Assembly: GCF_042242105.1 (NCBI RefSeq)
Contig: NC_092013.1
Span: 18,964,618 to 19,028,617 of the forward strand
Length of the DNA: 64,000 nt
Reading direction: 5' to 3'
Origin: Pempheris klunzingeri
Taxonomy: Eukaryota > Chordata > Actinopteri > Acropomatiformes > Pempheridae
Shown: positions 38,043-49,262 of the stretch, piece after piece
Layout: the number at the start of each line of letters is the position of its first letter
How positions within the stretch are numbered: position 1 is the stretch's first letter
The notes under the pieces: model-generated
Seen by the model: the letters and a program-made list of their open reading frames with translations, nothing else
What the model was told of the DNA's origin: nothing
Databases searched by the model: none
Made by a program: the position numbers and the translations under genes

Positions 38043-41000
38043 ATACAGACAGTACACATAAACAGTACACATAAACTTTTATCAGAGAATTAAAAAACTT
38101 TAAATAGAAATGTTTAAGAGAAATTGAGAGCCTTTACACAATGCGCAGATCGTTGCCATGCTTTTATTTTTAAGGACAATAATGATTGTCCCGAGCACTG
38201 TTTCTATGTTCTCCATTTTCAGGGCTTGTTTAAAGAGGGAAAAAAAAAAAAAACACACTCTTTACAAGCCCTTTCAATAGTCTTTACTGATGAGTTTTCC
38301 AGCAATGTCCTGGATTTAAAAACAGTGTGCTTCAAAACTGCCTTCTGTGAAGTAGTTGTTGAAAGGCAGGGCGTTGGTCAAAACTGTATCATCCCTAACT
38401 AGGACCTCATGTCAAAGAGCTTTTCATTGGCTTAAAAATTGTTCCGAGTTGAAATGGAGTCTGGCTGTCCTCTGACAAGTCTTTGATGCCAGATGCTCAA
38501 TCTGTCTTTAAAGGTTGGCATCAAATGTGAATTCGGTTCTGATTCTAGGACTGTGTCCAGCTGAGATTTTTCCACCATTTGCTCAACACTGCCAAGGTAA
38601 CAGTCAAAGGCAGTAACGTCAATATGGGAAGTGATAATTAGCAGCAGTGTAGCAGATATTGGCTAACTTAGAGGTCCTCTGGCTTCACTCCTTAGTCTCT
38701 TGCCTTTCTCCATCTTTTCACAGATGTCTTAGGTAATTAGAAAGGTGATGGATTAGGAGACGGTCTGTAGCAAGAACTGTCTAAATGAATTCTGTCATGC
38801 AAGGATGTACATCTTTATTCTTAGGGTTTCATTCTGCTCACTACAGTCTTTAACCTGCAGTAGCAAGATGTTTTTACGCCATCGTTGCCAATATGTGCTC
38901 AGGATGCCTCGTCCAACTGCCTGACATGAGGCTTCTGAAGTCGTCTCTCTGTCCAGATCTGTGTCTGCTTTCATGTGTCTTGAAAGGATTTTTAGAGAAT
39001 TTTAGTAAATAAACTGGAGCAGTTATATTTGTTGCTTGCCCAAGAGTAGCACGAAGGTGGTTGGAGACGTTAAAGTGGTCAGTAACGGGAGGTAGGACCA
39101 GATTAAATAGCTGTTTAGCAATATCCCCATAATCCTTTGGTGGAGGGGTCTGTGTGGAGAACATAGGTGTTTGATTAAAAAAAACAAAAAAGAATGAACC
39201 TTTATGGATCTCCACAGTCATTGATCATCAGTTGAGTATTGATGTAAGTGTGTTGATGCACAGCTATGTAGGAGCTGTGTGTGCTTGCGTGAGTGTGTGT
39301 GTGTGTGTGAGTATGAGAGAGGGAAAGAAAGAGAACCACTGAATGTCAGTGTCTTAGCCTGGTTGTACAGCTGCATTTATGCAACAGCCATTTGCATATA
39401 TGAAAAAAATATATGTGAAAAAAAAAAACACTCACAGTCTGACCAAAAATATTTGTCTATGCATGCAAATGCATTGTATCTTATTGTCGTCATTGCATTA
39501 TTTTGGACAGATATTCCTGATAAATGTTACAGATACTTGAAACATTTATCTGTTGCGTTCAAAATTGGGCACGTCACTGTACCTCAGCCAAAATTCACTG
39601 TAGCAACTCACACACTGGAGTTCATAACGTGACAGTTATATCTGCTTAAAGCACAAAGACGAGTAGGATCATCCTCATCTGTATACCTGCAGATCTAATC
39701 TGTAAAATGTTTTTATCCAGTGGAAACAAAAGTCCATTCAAATGATCTTGTATTGCTTTATAGGGAGCACCACAGCCTCTAAAAATGTCATCTCTCACCT
39801 GCTGAGGGACCCACCAGCAAATCCACTCCACGAGAAGGGTGCCCAACAGTGAATACACTGAGAATCTATGCAGAGAGTGATTATGAGCTGGTAGTTGAGA
39901 AGGTTTAAGTACAGAATTTCTGTTTTTGTTCTGGCACCAATTACATGTCGATCCTGAGAGCTGGCAGTGCATTTTGAAAGGAACCTCTAAGCAGAAGAGA
40001 CACACTTTGCAATATTCTGCTGCTGTACGTCAAACACTCGCACGTCAGCTGAATGTGAATATGAGCTTTCTGAGCTTTGAGGTTGTTTTAACAGCAATGT
40101 CAGCTCTTTGAGACAAGGCTCCTCCATTACGAAAAAACAAAACAAAACAAAAGAACTCATACATACTGGAAACAAGATGATCAATATGCAATCTGTATGC
40201 ATGTGTGTGTTTGAGAACAAACATTTTCTTTTTCGTTTGAACCCCCCCAGAGCCTCATAGTGTGGCATCCACTGAGACAATATGTACAGTTCTTCACCCC
40301 CCGACCTCCCCCGTATCATAGAGGCCTGAAAACATCCATCAACGTTGGTACAGTGGATAATGGATTTTCTTTCTATGAAATGAAATGTGACAGAATAATG
40401 TAAATAATAACCAATAGATGATGGAGCAAAAACCATGTACTATATACTGTATGTGAAGTCTGGATTTAAAACGTAGTATTATCTGCACTTTACAAGACAA
40501 AAAGGACAATCTATGGACAAGAAAAACATGTGGAATTAAAAATGCATATAATCCTTCCAAATGATCATAACCCTGGCAAAGTAATATCAATAATGAAGCC
40601 AATAATAATTCTGAAACTGAAATTGTGTTCAGTGTGTTTATTGTGTGTCATCACTGCCCCTTTTTCATTTAAAGGTAACGTGATTTTCTTTTTTTTTTTT
40701 TGTTGGCATCAAGCATCAAGGAGAGGTGTTTTTCAAATGTTCATCCAGCCCTTTTCTCTCGCATCACATTGTTCGCAAGGTATTTAGTCAGCAAATGATT
40801 TGAGGAGCTAATTTTAGCCAAAGAGCGTCTGCTCTGCCACAAAATGCCATGAATCGATCAGAGGCCTCTTTGTTGTTATTCTTAGGACATCCAGCGTCTT
40901 TGTAGCCGCGGGCAGTGTGGAGGACATTTTCAAACGCCTCCTGGTATCTTCAGCTTCTTCCTCCCTTTAAGTGCACGGTATATGTTCCCTGCAGTTTAAA

Positions 41001-41049
41001 AGAGAGAGCAGGGTGTTCTATTAATAGCCTTTTTGTTGGAGAAAGCGAT

Positions 41050-41084
41050 AGGAGGAGGAGGAGGAGGAGGAGGAGGAGGAGGAA
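41050..41084. repeat. (GGA)n trinucleotide repeat
   Basis: About 11 uninterrupted GGA units inside a purine-rich stretch that continues to about 41150. Confidence 0.95.
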
Positions 41085-41726
41085 TGTGAGCAGAGGAGGA
41101 GATGGAGAGAAGGATGGAAAAGAGATGGCACAGGAGGAGAAAAGCAAAATTCTTAAAGAAATCCTTCACAGTGAACTTTTCGTGGCGGTGCAGCCCTGAC
41201 ATCCGTGTGCAACAAGCCACAACAGAGAAAAGTGACACGTGTTCATGTTTTTTTTTTTTCCTATAGATGCTTTTTCTTCAGATCCATAAATTCTGCTACT
41301 GCAATATGACATAATCCAAGCACATGTAATAAGTCACAGCTGTATTTCTCAGGTGATGTCACACTGCTGTGTTCTTGTGATACATTTTTGCTTTTTTTTC
41401 TCCTCACCCGTCACATCTACACCTGCACAGTATCTTATAGATGTGGCTGCCGTTTTGTCCTGAGTTATCTGCTATCTTTAGTCCGCCTGTGGTTTAACTA
41501 CAGCTCTGCATTGCGAGCAGGAACACTTGGGGCCTCGGTGCTGTAGCTACATCTCTGCTGTAGTCATTAGTCTTTGCTTTGATCCAGCAATGCAGTGCAG
41601 CACTCTGCAGCTCGCTCTGCTGAAACCAGGGCAAACGGGGAGAGGCAGGCGGGGATGGAGCAGCCCAACCGAGGGCACGGGCAGCGGGAGCAGAGGCCTG
41701 CTGCAGGTGGCCGCTGCTGCTACAGC

Positions 41727-41751
41727 GCTGCTGCTGCTGCTGCTGTTGTTG
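41727..41751. repeat. (CTG)n trinucleotide repeat
   Basis: About 6 CTG units followed by TTG units. It explains the poly-Ala/Leu/Ser runs of the overlapping open frames, which are not real genes. Confidence 0.85.
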
Positions 41752-42240
41752 TCAGGGAGGAGTGTGTGTGTGTGTTGTTTGTCAGGTATGGTAGCATGCC
41801 CACAGGAGCACGGTTGAGCAGTCATACAGGCTTGCACTGTGCCTACCAGCTTGTAATTATGAGACAAGCGCAGTGGGACTTTCTGGTAATCCAACAGGGC
41901 TGCCCTGGTACCGGACCACACCCCCTTATTAGGAGGTGTTGAGCTTTTTTACACTCATTAGCTCCTGCCCTGATATCAGCCACTGAGGGTTGTCTGTCTT
42001 CACCTGAGAAGACCTGCAGCGAGCCTTGAAAAGGTGGAGTGACTGGGTTTTAGTGGTTTGGCTTAAAGTGAAGAGGAAAATAATGGAGATAGATGATGTA
42101 CTTGGAATCTTGTTTGTTCAGTGGTGGGGAAAAATGAAGAAGAGGGCATTACTGCCCTCTAGGGGTGTTTTTGGAGAAGTGACACGATGTTTGTACCTCA
42201 GTTCCTCTGACACCATTCAATGAGAGAGTGTACTTGAAAT

Positions 42241-42723
42241 CAGCGGTGGAAGAGATATTCTTTACTTAGGTAAAAGTACCAATACAATAATATAAAAATA
42301 CTCCATTACAAGTGTGATGATTGATAGGAGGACTAAGAAGAAAAAAACTAAACCTTTTGTTTATTCCTTTTTCTCTAATCTTTGTTTCCTTTGGGTAAGA
42401 TTTGGGGTATTTTAGCACCTTTTTGGGCTTCAAACAGAAGCTTAGAGGTATATGAAAAAATATGGGGGGAAATATGAAAAGAGACCCCAAATAGACACTG
42501 CGTCTTTGTTAACACACCTTTGTTAAAAGCTTATCTTATGGTTTTATGTACAAACTTAATTGTCAGAGCTACAGATATCAAACAAATTTAGTAAATTAAA
42601 AAATACAAACTCGGAAATGCAGTGGAGTTTAAGTTTAAAGTGATACTCAAGTACAAGATCCTCAGTATTGTACTTCAATGCATACTTTATATATTAAATG
42701 TACTGAGAAATCTTCCCCCACTG
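42241..42723. mobile_element. hAT-type MITE with perfect 8-bp target duplication
   Basis: Terminal inverted repeats: CAGCGGTGGAAGA on the left and, reverse-complemented, CAGTGGGGGAAGA on the right. The flanking 8 bp are identical: CTTGAAAT at 42233-42240 and 42724-42731. Left-end 'GGTAAAAGTACCAATACAAT' and right-end 'GATACTCAAGTACAAGATCC' match a common non-autonomous fish element. No transposase; the middle (about 42310-42530) looks unrelated to the usual element. Confidence 0.85.
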
Positions 42724-43849
42724 CTTGAAATACAAACAGTCAGGATTTAATCTGCATAAATGCTTGTTGGTCTGATCGGTAACTGAGTCTCATCTTGTGA
42801 TGAGATTAGTAACAGTGGTGCTGGGTTTCCTGACACAGTAGGTCTCATGTCCACGCCTGCTCCCCCATAGCGTCATATAGAGGATCGATACACTCATATT
42901 GTGTGATGGCCGTACTGAGCGAGAAATGAGAAGAAATACACACACACACACCCTCCTCCACCACCTCTGGGGGTGACAAATGGGCTGGGTTAAGGTCAGC
43001 CAACCATGTATCCCTCCTCACAGGGGACAGTGAACCTGTCAGGGCACCACACAGCACAATGGACAGACAGATGCTCCAGAGCTCACAAGCACACACAAAA
43101 CCAGGTGACATGTAGGGATATGAAAAACAAAACCAGTATGGAAACTGGAGAAAATCCTCTTTTACATAACGACAGGTTGGGCTGAATAGACAAAGCGGGG
43201 AAAGGTCACGGCGAAACCAGTGATTATCAGTCAATAAGCTTCACTACCAGGTGTCGGTGTGGTGTTTGCACAGTACACGACAGCCCTCCGACCTGAGATG
43301 TGGACAGATTGACAAACACCGTGAGCCATCTTTGCAGTAGCAGTGCGTTTAAACTGAGTAATCGAAGCGCGTTTGGCAATCCTGTGTCATCTGAGGCGAC
43401 GACATATGGAGTCCAGATGAAGCGAGTTCATGTGTAGGAGCCCCAGGCTATTTGTGCTGCAAGGTTAGAGGGTTAGTATGGAGAGATTTATGAAGGAAAG
43501 GACAACACAATAGAGCAGCGACATCCTCCTGTGAGCTACAGATGCTGGTGTTCATGTGGAGTGGGGGCTGTTAAAAACTACTACTCACCACTGGCTAATA
43601 TCGCCTCTTAAAAAGCTGTAACTAATGTCTTTCTTCATTCTTAATAACTCATGTACTAATGTTTATATATTAGTCATAGACCACCTTTAGTAAGAACACC
43701 TTTTGAGTCTTTGTTTATCCTCCTCGTGCTCTCAACACTCACCGTATCTTTTTATCTGTATCTTTATTTCATCAGGTGGATGTTGATCAGTGGGCTTTCT
43801 GGAAACATTCCTTTATTTCCGTTATTTAACTTATAAAAGAAATTAGTCA

Positions 43850-44740
43850 GGCATTTTTGGGGAATTATGCTAATTTGTTTTGTCGCCGAGTTAGATGAGA
43901 AGATCGAGACGATCTCAGATCTGTATATTCAGTGTGAAGCTGCTGCATGGAGCTTAGCATGGAGACTTGAAACGGGAAAACAGCAAGCTATTTGGAGTCT
44001 CAGGCACACGACCCCCAGTTATAATGCTATTTTACAATTTGTTTTTGAATGGATTAAACAAATGAGATATAACTAAAGATTAGAGATGCTGGTAGGCGGA
44101 TCTTGTAACGCCTGACAGACACAGAAAGCATAAAAGAAGTGGAGGTAGTTTCCGGATCTGAGAAGTGACGCAAATGCAGAAGTATTTGAAACCTGCATTA
44201 TTTCTAATGGCCAGCAGGGGGCGACTCTGCTGGTTGCAAAAAGAAGTCTGATAGCATGAAATCTATGAGAAAACGAGCTCACTTGATTTATTACCTCAGT
44301 AGACACGTTCCTAATGAGTTTATGGTCTTCTTCAACGCAGCATGATGATCAATTAGAAAATGATGGTCCCATTTAGAGGGAAATAGAAGATAAAGCAGTG
44401 GAGGCTTTGGGGCTTTAATTATCAGAGGTGGTGCTCGTGGAACGAACATCACTTCTGGTTCCAAAAAACAAAGATGGCGCCGTCCGTAAAGCCAAACTCG
44501 AGGCTTCACAACTGTGGTTCACAAACCAATAGGTGACGTCACGGTGGCTACGTCCACTTCTTTCATACAGTCTATGTTGATACAAGCAGGGCAGCTGCTT
44601 CCCCCTTTTCTCACAGCTTTTATGCTAAGCTAAGCTAATGGCTTCAGCTTCATTTAATGGGCAGACATGAAAGTCAAATCAACCTGCCCATCTCACTTTA
44701 ATTAGAAAATGTAAAACTGCCAATTATTTATCAGTGATTA
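43850..44740. mobile_element. foldback-type teleost repeat, split by a second element
   Basis: Left part: 'GCCGAGTTAGATGAGAAGAT', 'GTGAAGCTGCTGCATGGAGC', 'TTAGCATGGAGACTTGAAAC', then 'GGATTAAACAAATGAGATAT' and 'GAGATGCTGGTAGGCGGATC'. Right part: 'TATGCTAAGCTAAGCTAATG' and 'GCTTCAGCTTCATTTAATGG', which resemble the reverse complement of the left arm. The order matches a dispersed fish repeat with inverted arms, interrupted at about 44120-44577. Boundaries are approximate. Confidence 0.6.
44120..44577. mobile_element. MITE nested inside the 43850-44740 repeat
   Basis: Left end CACAGAAAGCATAAAAGAAGTGG; the right end reverse-complemented reads CATAGACTGTATGAAAGAAGTGG. Internal blocks 'GGTTGCAAAAAGAAGTCTGA', 'AAGATGGCGCCGTC' and 'GGTGACGTCACGGTGGCTAC' are those of a common fish element. 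It separates two halves of another repeat, so it inserted later. A perfect CRE palindrome TGACGTCA lies at 44534-44541. Confidence 0.7.
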
Positions 44741-44929
44741 CCAACATTCATTACTGCACTGCTGCTAAACACAAAGTATAAACAGGAGTCAGAGATTTGG
44801 CTCATAGATGGTTTATATCTATCTCTATCATTTATTAACTAATACTAGAGCCATTACTTACTTAACTTATATATGGTGCCTTTTATAAATGGCATCTTTT
44901 GAGAAAGTGGTCCTAATAATCTAATTTCA

Positions 44930-45405
44930 GAGTCAAAATCGCCTTTATTGGCCAAGTTTGGGCAGCAAACTGTGGTTGCTGTGGTTAGCACTGTTGCCTC
45001 ACAGCAAGAAGGTCCCGGGTTCGAATCCCGGTTTGAACCCGGGGTGTTTCTGTGTGGAGTTTGCATGTTCTCCCCATGCTAGCGTGGGTTCTCTCCGGGT
45101 ACTCCGGCTTCCTCCCACAATCCAAAGACATGCATATTAGGTTAATTGGTAACTCTAAATTGCCCGTAGGTGTGAGTGTGAGAGTGAAAGGTTCTCTGTC
45201 TCTGTATGTGGCCCTGCGATTGGCTGGCGACCAGTCCAGGGTGTACCCCGCCTCTCGCCCGAAGTCAGCTGGGATAGGCTCCAGCTCCCCCCGTGACCCT
45301 GACGGATAAGCGGTATAGAAAATGGATGGATGGATGGATGGCCAAGTTTGTACAAGCAAACAAGGAATTTTACTCAGATGACTCTCTGTGTACAGCACAG
45401 TAATT
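44930..45405. repeat. dispersed repeat serving as SINE target
   Basis: 'AGAGTCAAAATCGCCTTTAT' and 'TTGGCCAAGTTTG' before the SINE, and 'TACAAGCAAACAAGGAATTT' with 'GTACAGCACAG' after it, form one continuous copy of a frequent fish repeat when the SINE is removed. The outer limits are approximate. Confidence 0.6.
44961..45339 (+). mobile_element. tRNA-derived SINE with (ATGG)n tail
   Basis: RNA polymerase III promoter boxes are intact: A box TGGTTAGCACTG (44982-44993) and B box GGTTCGAATCC (45018-45028). The tRNA-like head is followed by a conserved body ('GCATGTTCTCCCCATGCTAG', 'GTACTCCGGCTTCCTCCCAC', 'GCTGGGATAGGCTCCAGC') and a tail of ATGG repeats (45322-45339). An exact 11-bp target duplication GGCCAAGTTTG flanks it (44950-44960 and 45340-45350). 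Well preserved, so a fairly recent insertion. The body is of the V-SINE-like type common in teleosts; the exact family name is uncertain. Confidence 0.9.
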
Positions 45406-46653
45406 TTAATTTGATGCTAATATTTCAATGTAATTTTTCATTTTATTTACCATTTAAATAACAGGGTGATCACAATACGTGTGACATTTTTCTTTGAAGT
45501 GAGCCCTGGCTGAGATGTCGGCGTCTAAAAATGGTAGAAAACACCGCACGCCATGAACATAAAACATTCATAAGTGGAGGCAACTCAGTGAGTGTTTATG
45601 TCAGCTGAGGAGAGAAGTGAAAGCCCCCGAAAAGCATTAAAGGAAACGCTTCCTGGTCATCAGCTCTCCAATGTATGTAAAATGCCTGATATTAATGTAA
45701 TGGCCAAAAGATACATATAACTATGATACATCAAAACAACAAACATAACTTTAAATTGTACAAACATTTCACTTTGCTGTCACTACGATGAGTGCTGAGT
45801 CAAAATCAATGATGGTAAATGTTTGAGCAGAAACGTGTCTCTTGTTCACTGGACTTGAGGCGAAAACTGCATCTTTGTTACTGTCTACATCTGGTGGAGG
45901 CCGTTTCCAACACGCCGACTGGGGAAAGAATGTCAGAGGCTTTAAATATCCTGTGTGAGTTAATATTTTATCAACATCTCAGTCCCAGGGCCTCTCCCCT
46001 TTTACATCCAACTTCCAACTCTGAGATTGTGCACAGAGCAGGAACAGCTAATCTGTGATGCCTCCACTGTGCTGCTTGTTGTTTCAACCTACCAGCTGAT
46101 TTTGAACTTCCCTGCACCTTCTCCTACCTCATTTATGTCGGCCGTGTTGCAGATAATCTAATACTTCCTTACTGCTTGGTTCATTAATGCATGTTGCCTT
46201 ACAGAAAACGTTTGGTGCTTTCGTCGCAGCAGATATGAAACGGTGTTTCATCAGAACGATTAGAACAGAAAAGAATCATTTGGAGCAAATTAAAAGTTGA
46301 TGGAACGAGGAGATTGCAAATGTGCTTAATAAGCAGTCCAATTTAGAGTGACAAACAGAAAATCAGCTCAGCAGAAGAGGGAAGGCAAGCGTCTCCGTGT
46401 GAGTGAGGGCGGGGGGGGTGGGGGTCATGATGAATGTCATGATGAATGCGTCCCACTGCGCTCACGGAGCTTATTCATTACTGATGCAATGATCTCTTGA
46501 TGAAGAGGGGGATTCACGCCTCAAACAAAGCGTCGTCATCAACGTGGGGCTTTGCCCAAAGACGCAGCACTCGTGTCGATGTGTGCGTCTATTTCAGTGT
46601 TGGTTTAGAGGAAAATCTGCATCAGTTGGCCTGGAGAGGCGCATGCCGTGAAG
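45406..46653. other. intergenic DNA, no gene recognised
   Basis: No gene. A G-rich run (46407-46424) is followed by a tandem CATGATGAATG direct repeat (about 46426-46448). Confidence 0.5.
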
Positions 46654-46832
46654 CAGGGCTGGGCAATTAATTTCTACAGGGGGCCACATGAAAAATCTGA
46701 ACTGTGTTGGAGGGCCGAACCAACGATAACTTGAACTTGATTCGGCTCAATATTTATTTTCTCCCATTGTAAAAGGCAGTCAATCATATACTTATATAGC
46801 TGCTACTGGTAATCAGAAGTTCATTCTGTTAA

Positions 46833-46998
46833 TATTTATGTACATTTATGAATTGTGGAGTAGGTCGAAGAGGAAAACAATCCTATAAAAGTAATAAACA
46901 GTTTAAAACAAAAACTATTTATGTACATTTATGAATTGTGGAGTAGGTCGAAGAGGAAAACAATCCTATAAAAGTAATAAACAGTTTAAAACAAAAAC
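46833..46998. repeat. perfect 83-bp tandem duplication
   Basis: Two adjacent identical copies (46833-46915 and 46916-46998) starting TATTTATGTACATTTATG and ending TTTAAAACAAAAAC. They lie in the 3' non-coding part of the hAT element. Identity over the full unit implies a recent event, or an assembly artefact. Confidence 0.9.
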
Positions 46999-47224
46999 AA
47001 TCATTTCATCACTGTTTCATTCTATTTGTAACTTGTTAATCTTCACAAATACTGAAAAGGTGTTTTGCAGTATGTTAAAGATAAGCAACTGATCAACTTC
47101 ATACAAAAAGCAATAAGCTCCTTTGATGTTTTCAGTTCAGTTTACTTGTTCAATGAGAAAAATCCAGTCTGTCTTTGTCTTGAACAAGTGCACTGAAATC
47201 TGACTGAATGTCTGAATGTTTGTC

Positions 47225-47828
47225 CCATTTCAGTCCCAACTTGTCCAAACTCGATTTACCTCCGTTAAGAAATCACTCCCTGTTGTTGTCCCTTTCATTG
47301 ACTGCATGGCTGCCAGCTCCTCCGTGATGTTGAAGTCTGCAGTGATCCCACATAAGAAGATGAGTAGCTGGGCAGTGTGACGTACATCGCAGCTCTCATC
47401 CAGAGCCAGGGGGAAAGTTAACCGCTCTGTACTTCAGCTGAAGCTCCAGATTTCCCGCGATGTCCTCAACCCTTCTCGTTACAGTGAACCTTCTCAAACG
47501 CGCCCTTTTTCTCTGGACACATCTGAGTCCACCAAACACTCCTTAATAAACTCTCCGTCAGAAAACGGTTTACTTTTTCTGGCGATTTTGTGAGTTATGA
47601 CATAACTTGTCTAGACAGCTGCATCTCTGGGTGTGAAGCTCTGGGCCTCCTCGTGTTTGGTCACGTGGTGGCGATTCAGATTGTAATCCTTAAACACGGC
47701 GACTTGTGTAACACAAACTAAGCACACGGCTTCACCTTTGACTTCTGTGAAGAAATATTTAGCAGTCCATGTCTTGTTGAAAACGCGGCATTCAGAATCA
47801 ACTTTTCTCTTTTAACGCGAGCCGACAT
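47225..47828 (-). pseudogene. hAT transposase remnant (BED zinc finger, GTF2IRD2/ZBED-like)
   Basis: Read on the minus strand from a possible ATG at 47826-47828. A frameshift soon after is followed by a BED-type finger: 'ECRVFNKTWTAKYFF', then Cys-Leu-Val-Cys and a later His-x3-His ('HHVTKH'). An in-frame TAG (47611-47613) ends this piece. Further on, another readable block carries 'RVEDIAGNLELQLKYRAV' and, after a frameshift, 'LALDESCDVRHTAQLLIF', typical of GTF2IRD2-like hAT transposases. The C-terminal catalytic half is missing. A broken transposase, not a host gene. Confidence 0.8.
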
Positions 47829-47878
47829 TTTTATGGGGCTAGGGGTAGCTGGCTAGCATCGTCTGTCGCCGTGCAGAC

Positions 47879-48241
47879 AGACTTAGACTTAGACTTAGAC
47901 TTCTTTTATTGATCCCCCATAGGGGGAAATTTACATGTTACAGCAGCAACAATAGACAAGAAAGAGTGAATAAAAGCAACATTGGAAAATAAAGCAATAG
48001 CAAAATAAATATGTGTTGTGATGATAAATAAATATTTACACTGTGGAATATTTACATTACGGAATATTTACACTATGTATCATAAAATAAAATGTGAAAT
48101 GTACAAGTATGGACAGGAATATCAAGGAGTGGAATGATATGAATGGAAAAACAGTGTGTTAACATCAGCCAGTGATGCTGCTGTTAAAGAGTCTGATGGC
48201 TGATGGGAGAAATGACCTGACGCTGATACGTGCGTCCTTAC
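47879..48241. mobile_element. retroposon fragment inserted in the hAT element
   Basis: Starts with a (TTAGAC)n hexamer run, then 'TTTTATTGATCCCCCATAGG' and 'GGGAAATTTACATGTTACAG', and ends with 'AAGAGTCTGATGGCTGATGG' and 'GACGCTGATACGTGCG'. This is the 3' end layout of a frequent fish LINE/SINE-type repeat. It interrupts the 5' non-coding part of the hAT element, so it is the younger insertion. Exact ends uncertain. Confidence 0.6.
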
Positions 48242-48839
48242 GTAAATAATAATAATGCCAGGCTTTTCAAAATAAAAGCAACACAGTTGTATTGCATGCA
48301 CAGCATAAATACTTGTTCATTTGTGTTTATGACATACCACGGGCCGGACAGGGATGCCCAAAGGGCCGTATGTGGCCCGCGGGCCGTAAAATGCCCAGGT
48401 CTGCCGTAAAGGAATTACCCTCATTAATTACAGCTTGGGTCACATTGTTGTAGCTTTGGCCATTAGTCATTTATAATAACATTGTGCTCATCAAGTTAAT
48501 TTCTGAAATTCTGTGATCATGACAGGGCAAGATAAACGGGCTAGCTAAACTAATCTGGAAGAGGACACAAAGGTGAACGGTAAAACTTTTATCCAAACTA
48601 AACCTCCAATCATTCACTTACAGACCAACTTCCTGGTTAAACTTTCATGTATCATACCTGCTGTGGCTGCGCTCACCTACGGTTTTCATGTGCGACCCCC
48701 TAAAGATGTAAATACTGTGATAGCCAATAAAAAAGACGGCCAAAATCTGCACATTTGTGGAAAAAACAATTCTTCTTTCAATTGGAACAAGCTGTACTGT
48801 AAATACAACCCTGATAGATTACAACTTTATCATTAAGTT

Positions 48840-49262
48840 TCTATGGCGACTGTGTTAGCAAACAGCTGCCTTATGAACGTCCAGCAGATTCAGCGTAACA
48901 CTGCGATCCATTGGAGGTAAATTCTCTGGTCAGCCGACAAATGTAAGTCCAATATTCACTTTTTTTGGTCTCTACCAACTCCTGAACTGCTAAGTGCTCC
49001 ACCATGTCCACCAGCTATGTACTAACTGTGTCTGTCCCGAGCAGGTGGTGCACTGCGGATCCTCAAAGCTTCTTTTTGCCACTGGAAATGAAGTTGGTGA
49101 GTGTGACCCAAAACCGCAAAAGCAGCGGGCAGTAAAGACCACAGCAATTAGCTTAAAGGGAACTTCTTTACAGGTTTGTCACTAAGAGCAACTCCTTTCA
49201 CATTACACACAGTCATTTGACCCATTGTTAATTTTAAAATATTGATTAGTGCGGCTTTAACT
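48840..49262 (-). repeat. dispersed teleost repeat, inverted copy
   Basis: Ends with 'AATATTGATTAGTGCGGCTTTAA', the inverted terminus of a common fish repeat. 'GTGCTCCACCATGTCCACCAGC' (about 48996-49017) is the reverse complement of the 'CTGGTGAAC...GTGGAGCA' block at 54957-54977. The left limit may lie further upstream, near 48570. Confidence 0.6.

Larger units (their letters stand above)
36320..39013 (+). other. kcna2: kcna2 3'UTR / downstream region
   Basis: No coding sequence after the stop. Candidate poly(A) hexamers are ATTAAA (38089-38094) and AATAAA (39008-39013). It contains long A-runs (36608-36645), a (CA)n and a (TA)n tract. Mammalian KCNA2 has a long 3'UTR, so extension to about 39 kb is plausible but unproven. 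Confidence 0.35.
39014..42240. other. intergenic DNA, no gene recognised
   Basis: Non-coding spacer with an (AAAAC)n patch near 40135-40153, a poly-T at 40688-40700, a (GGA)n and a (CTG)n run. The 96-149-codon frames here are low-complexity or overlap on opposite strands and have no domains I recognise. Confidence 0.5.
46654..48403 (-). mobile_element. degenerate hAT DNA transposon (BED-finger type)
   Basis: Left terminus CAGGGCTGGGCAATTAA and, reverse-complemented, right terminus CAGACCTGGGCATTTTA form hAT-like inverted repeats. Flanking octamers CCGTGAAG (46646-46653) and CCGTAAAG (48404-48411) match at 7 of 8 positions, the 8-bp duplication expected for hAT. Internal minus-strand sequence encodes transposase fragments. 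At about 1.75 kb including later insertions, the element lacks most of the transposase and is not autonomous. Confidence 0.85.

Noticed and set aside
44982..45040. Possible tRNA gene
   Set aside because: A and B boxes are present, but the sequence continues into a SINE body with tail and target duplication. It is a SINE head, not a functional tRNA gene.
46407..46424. G-rich run as a quadruplex
   Set aside because: Only three separate G-runs are present, one of them long enough to split. Weaker than the motif at 27072 and not reported as a feature.
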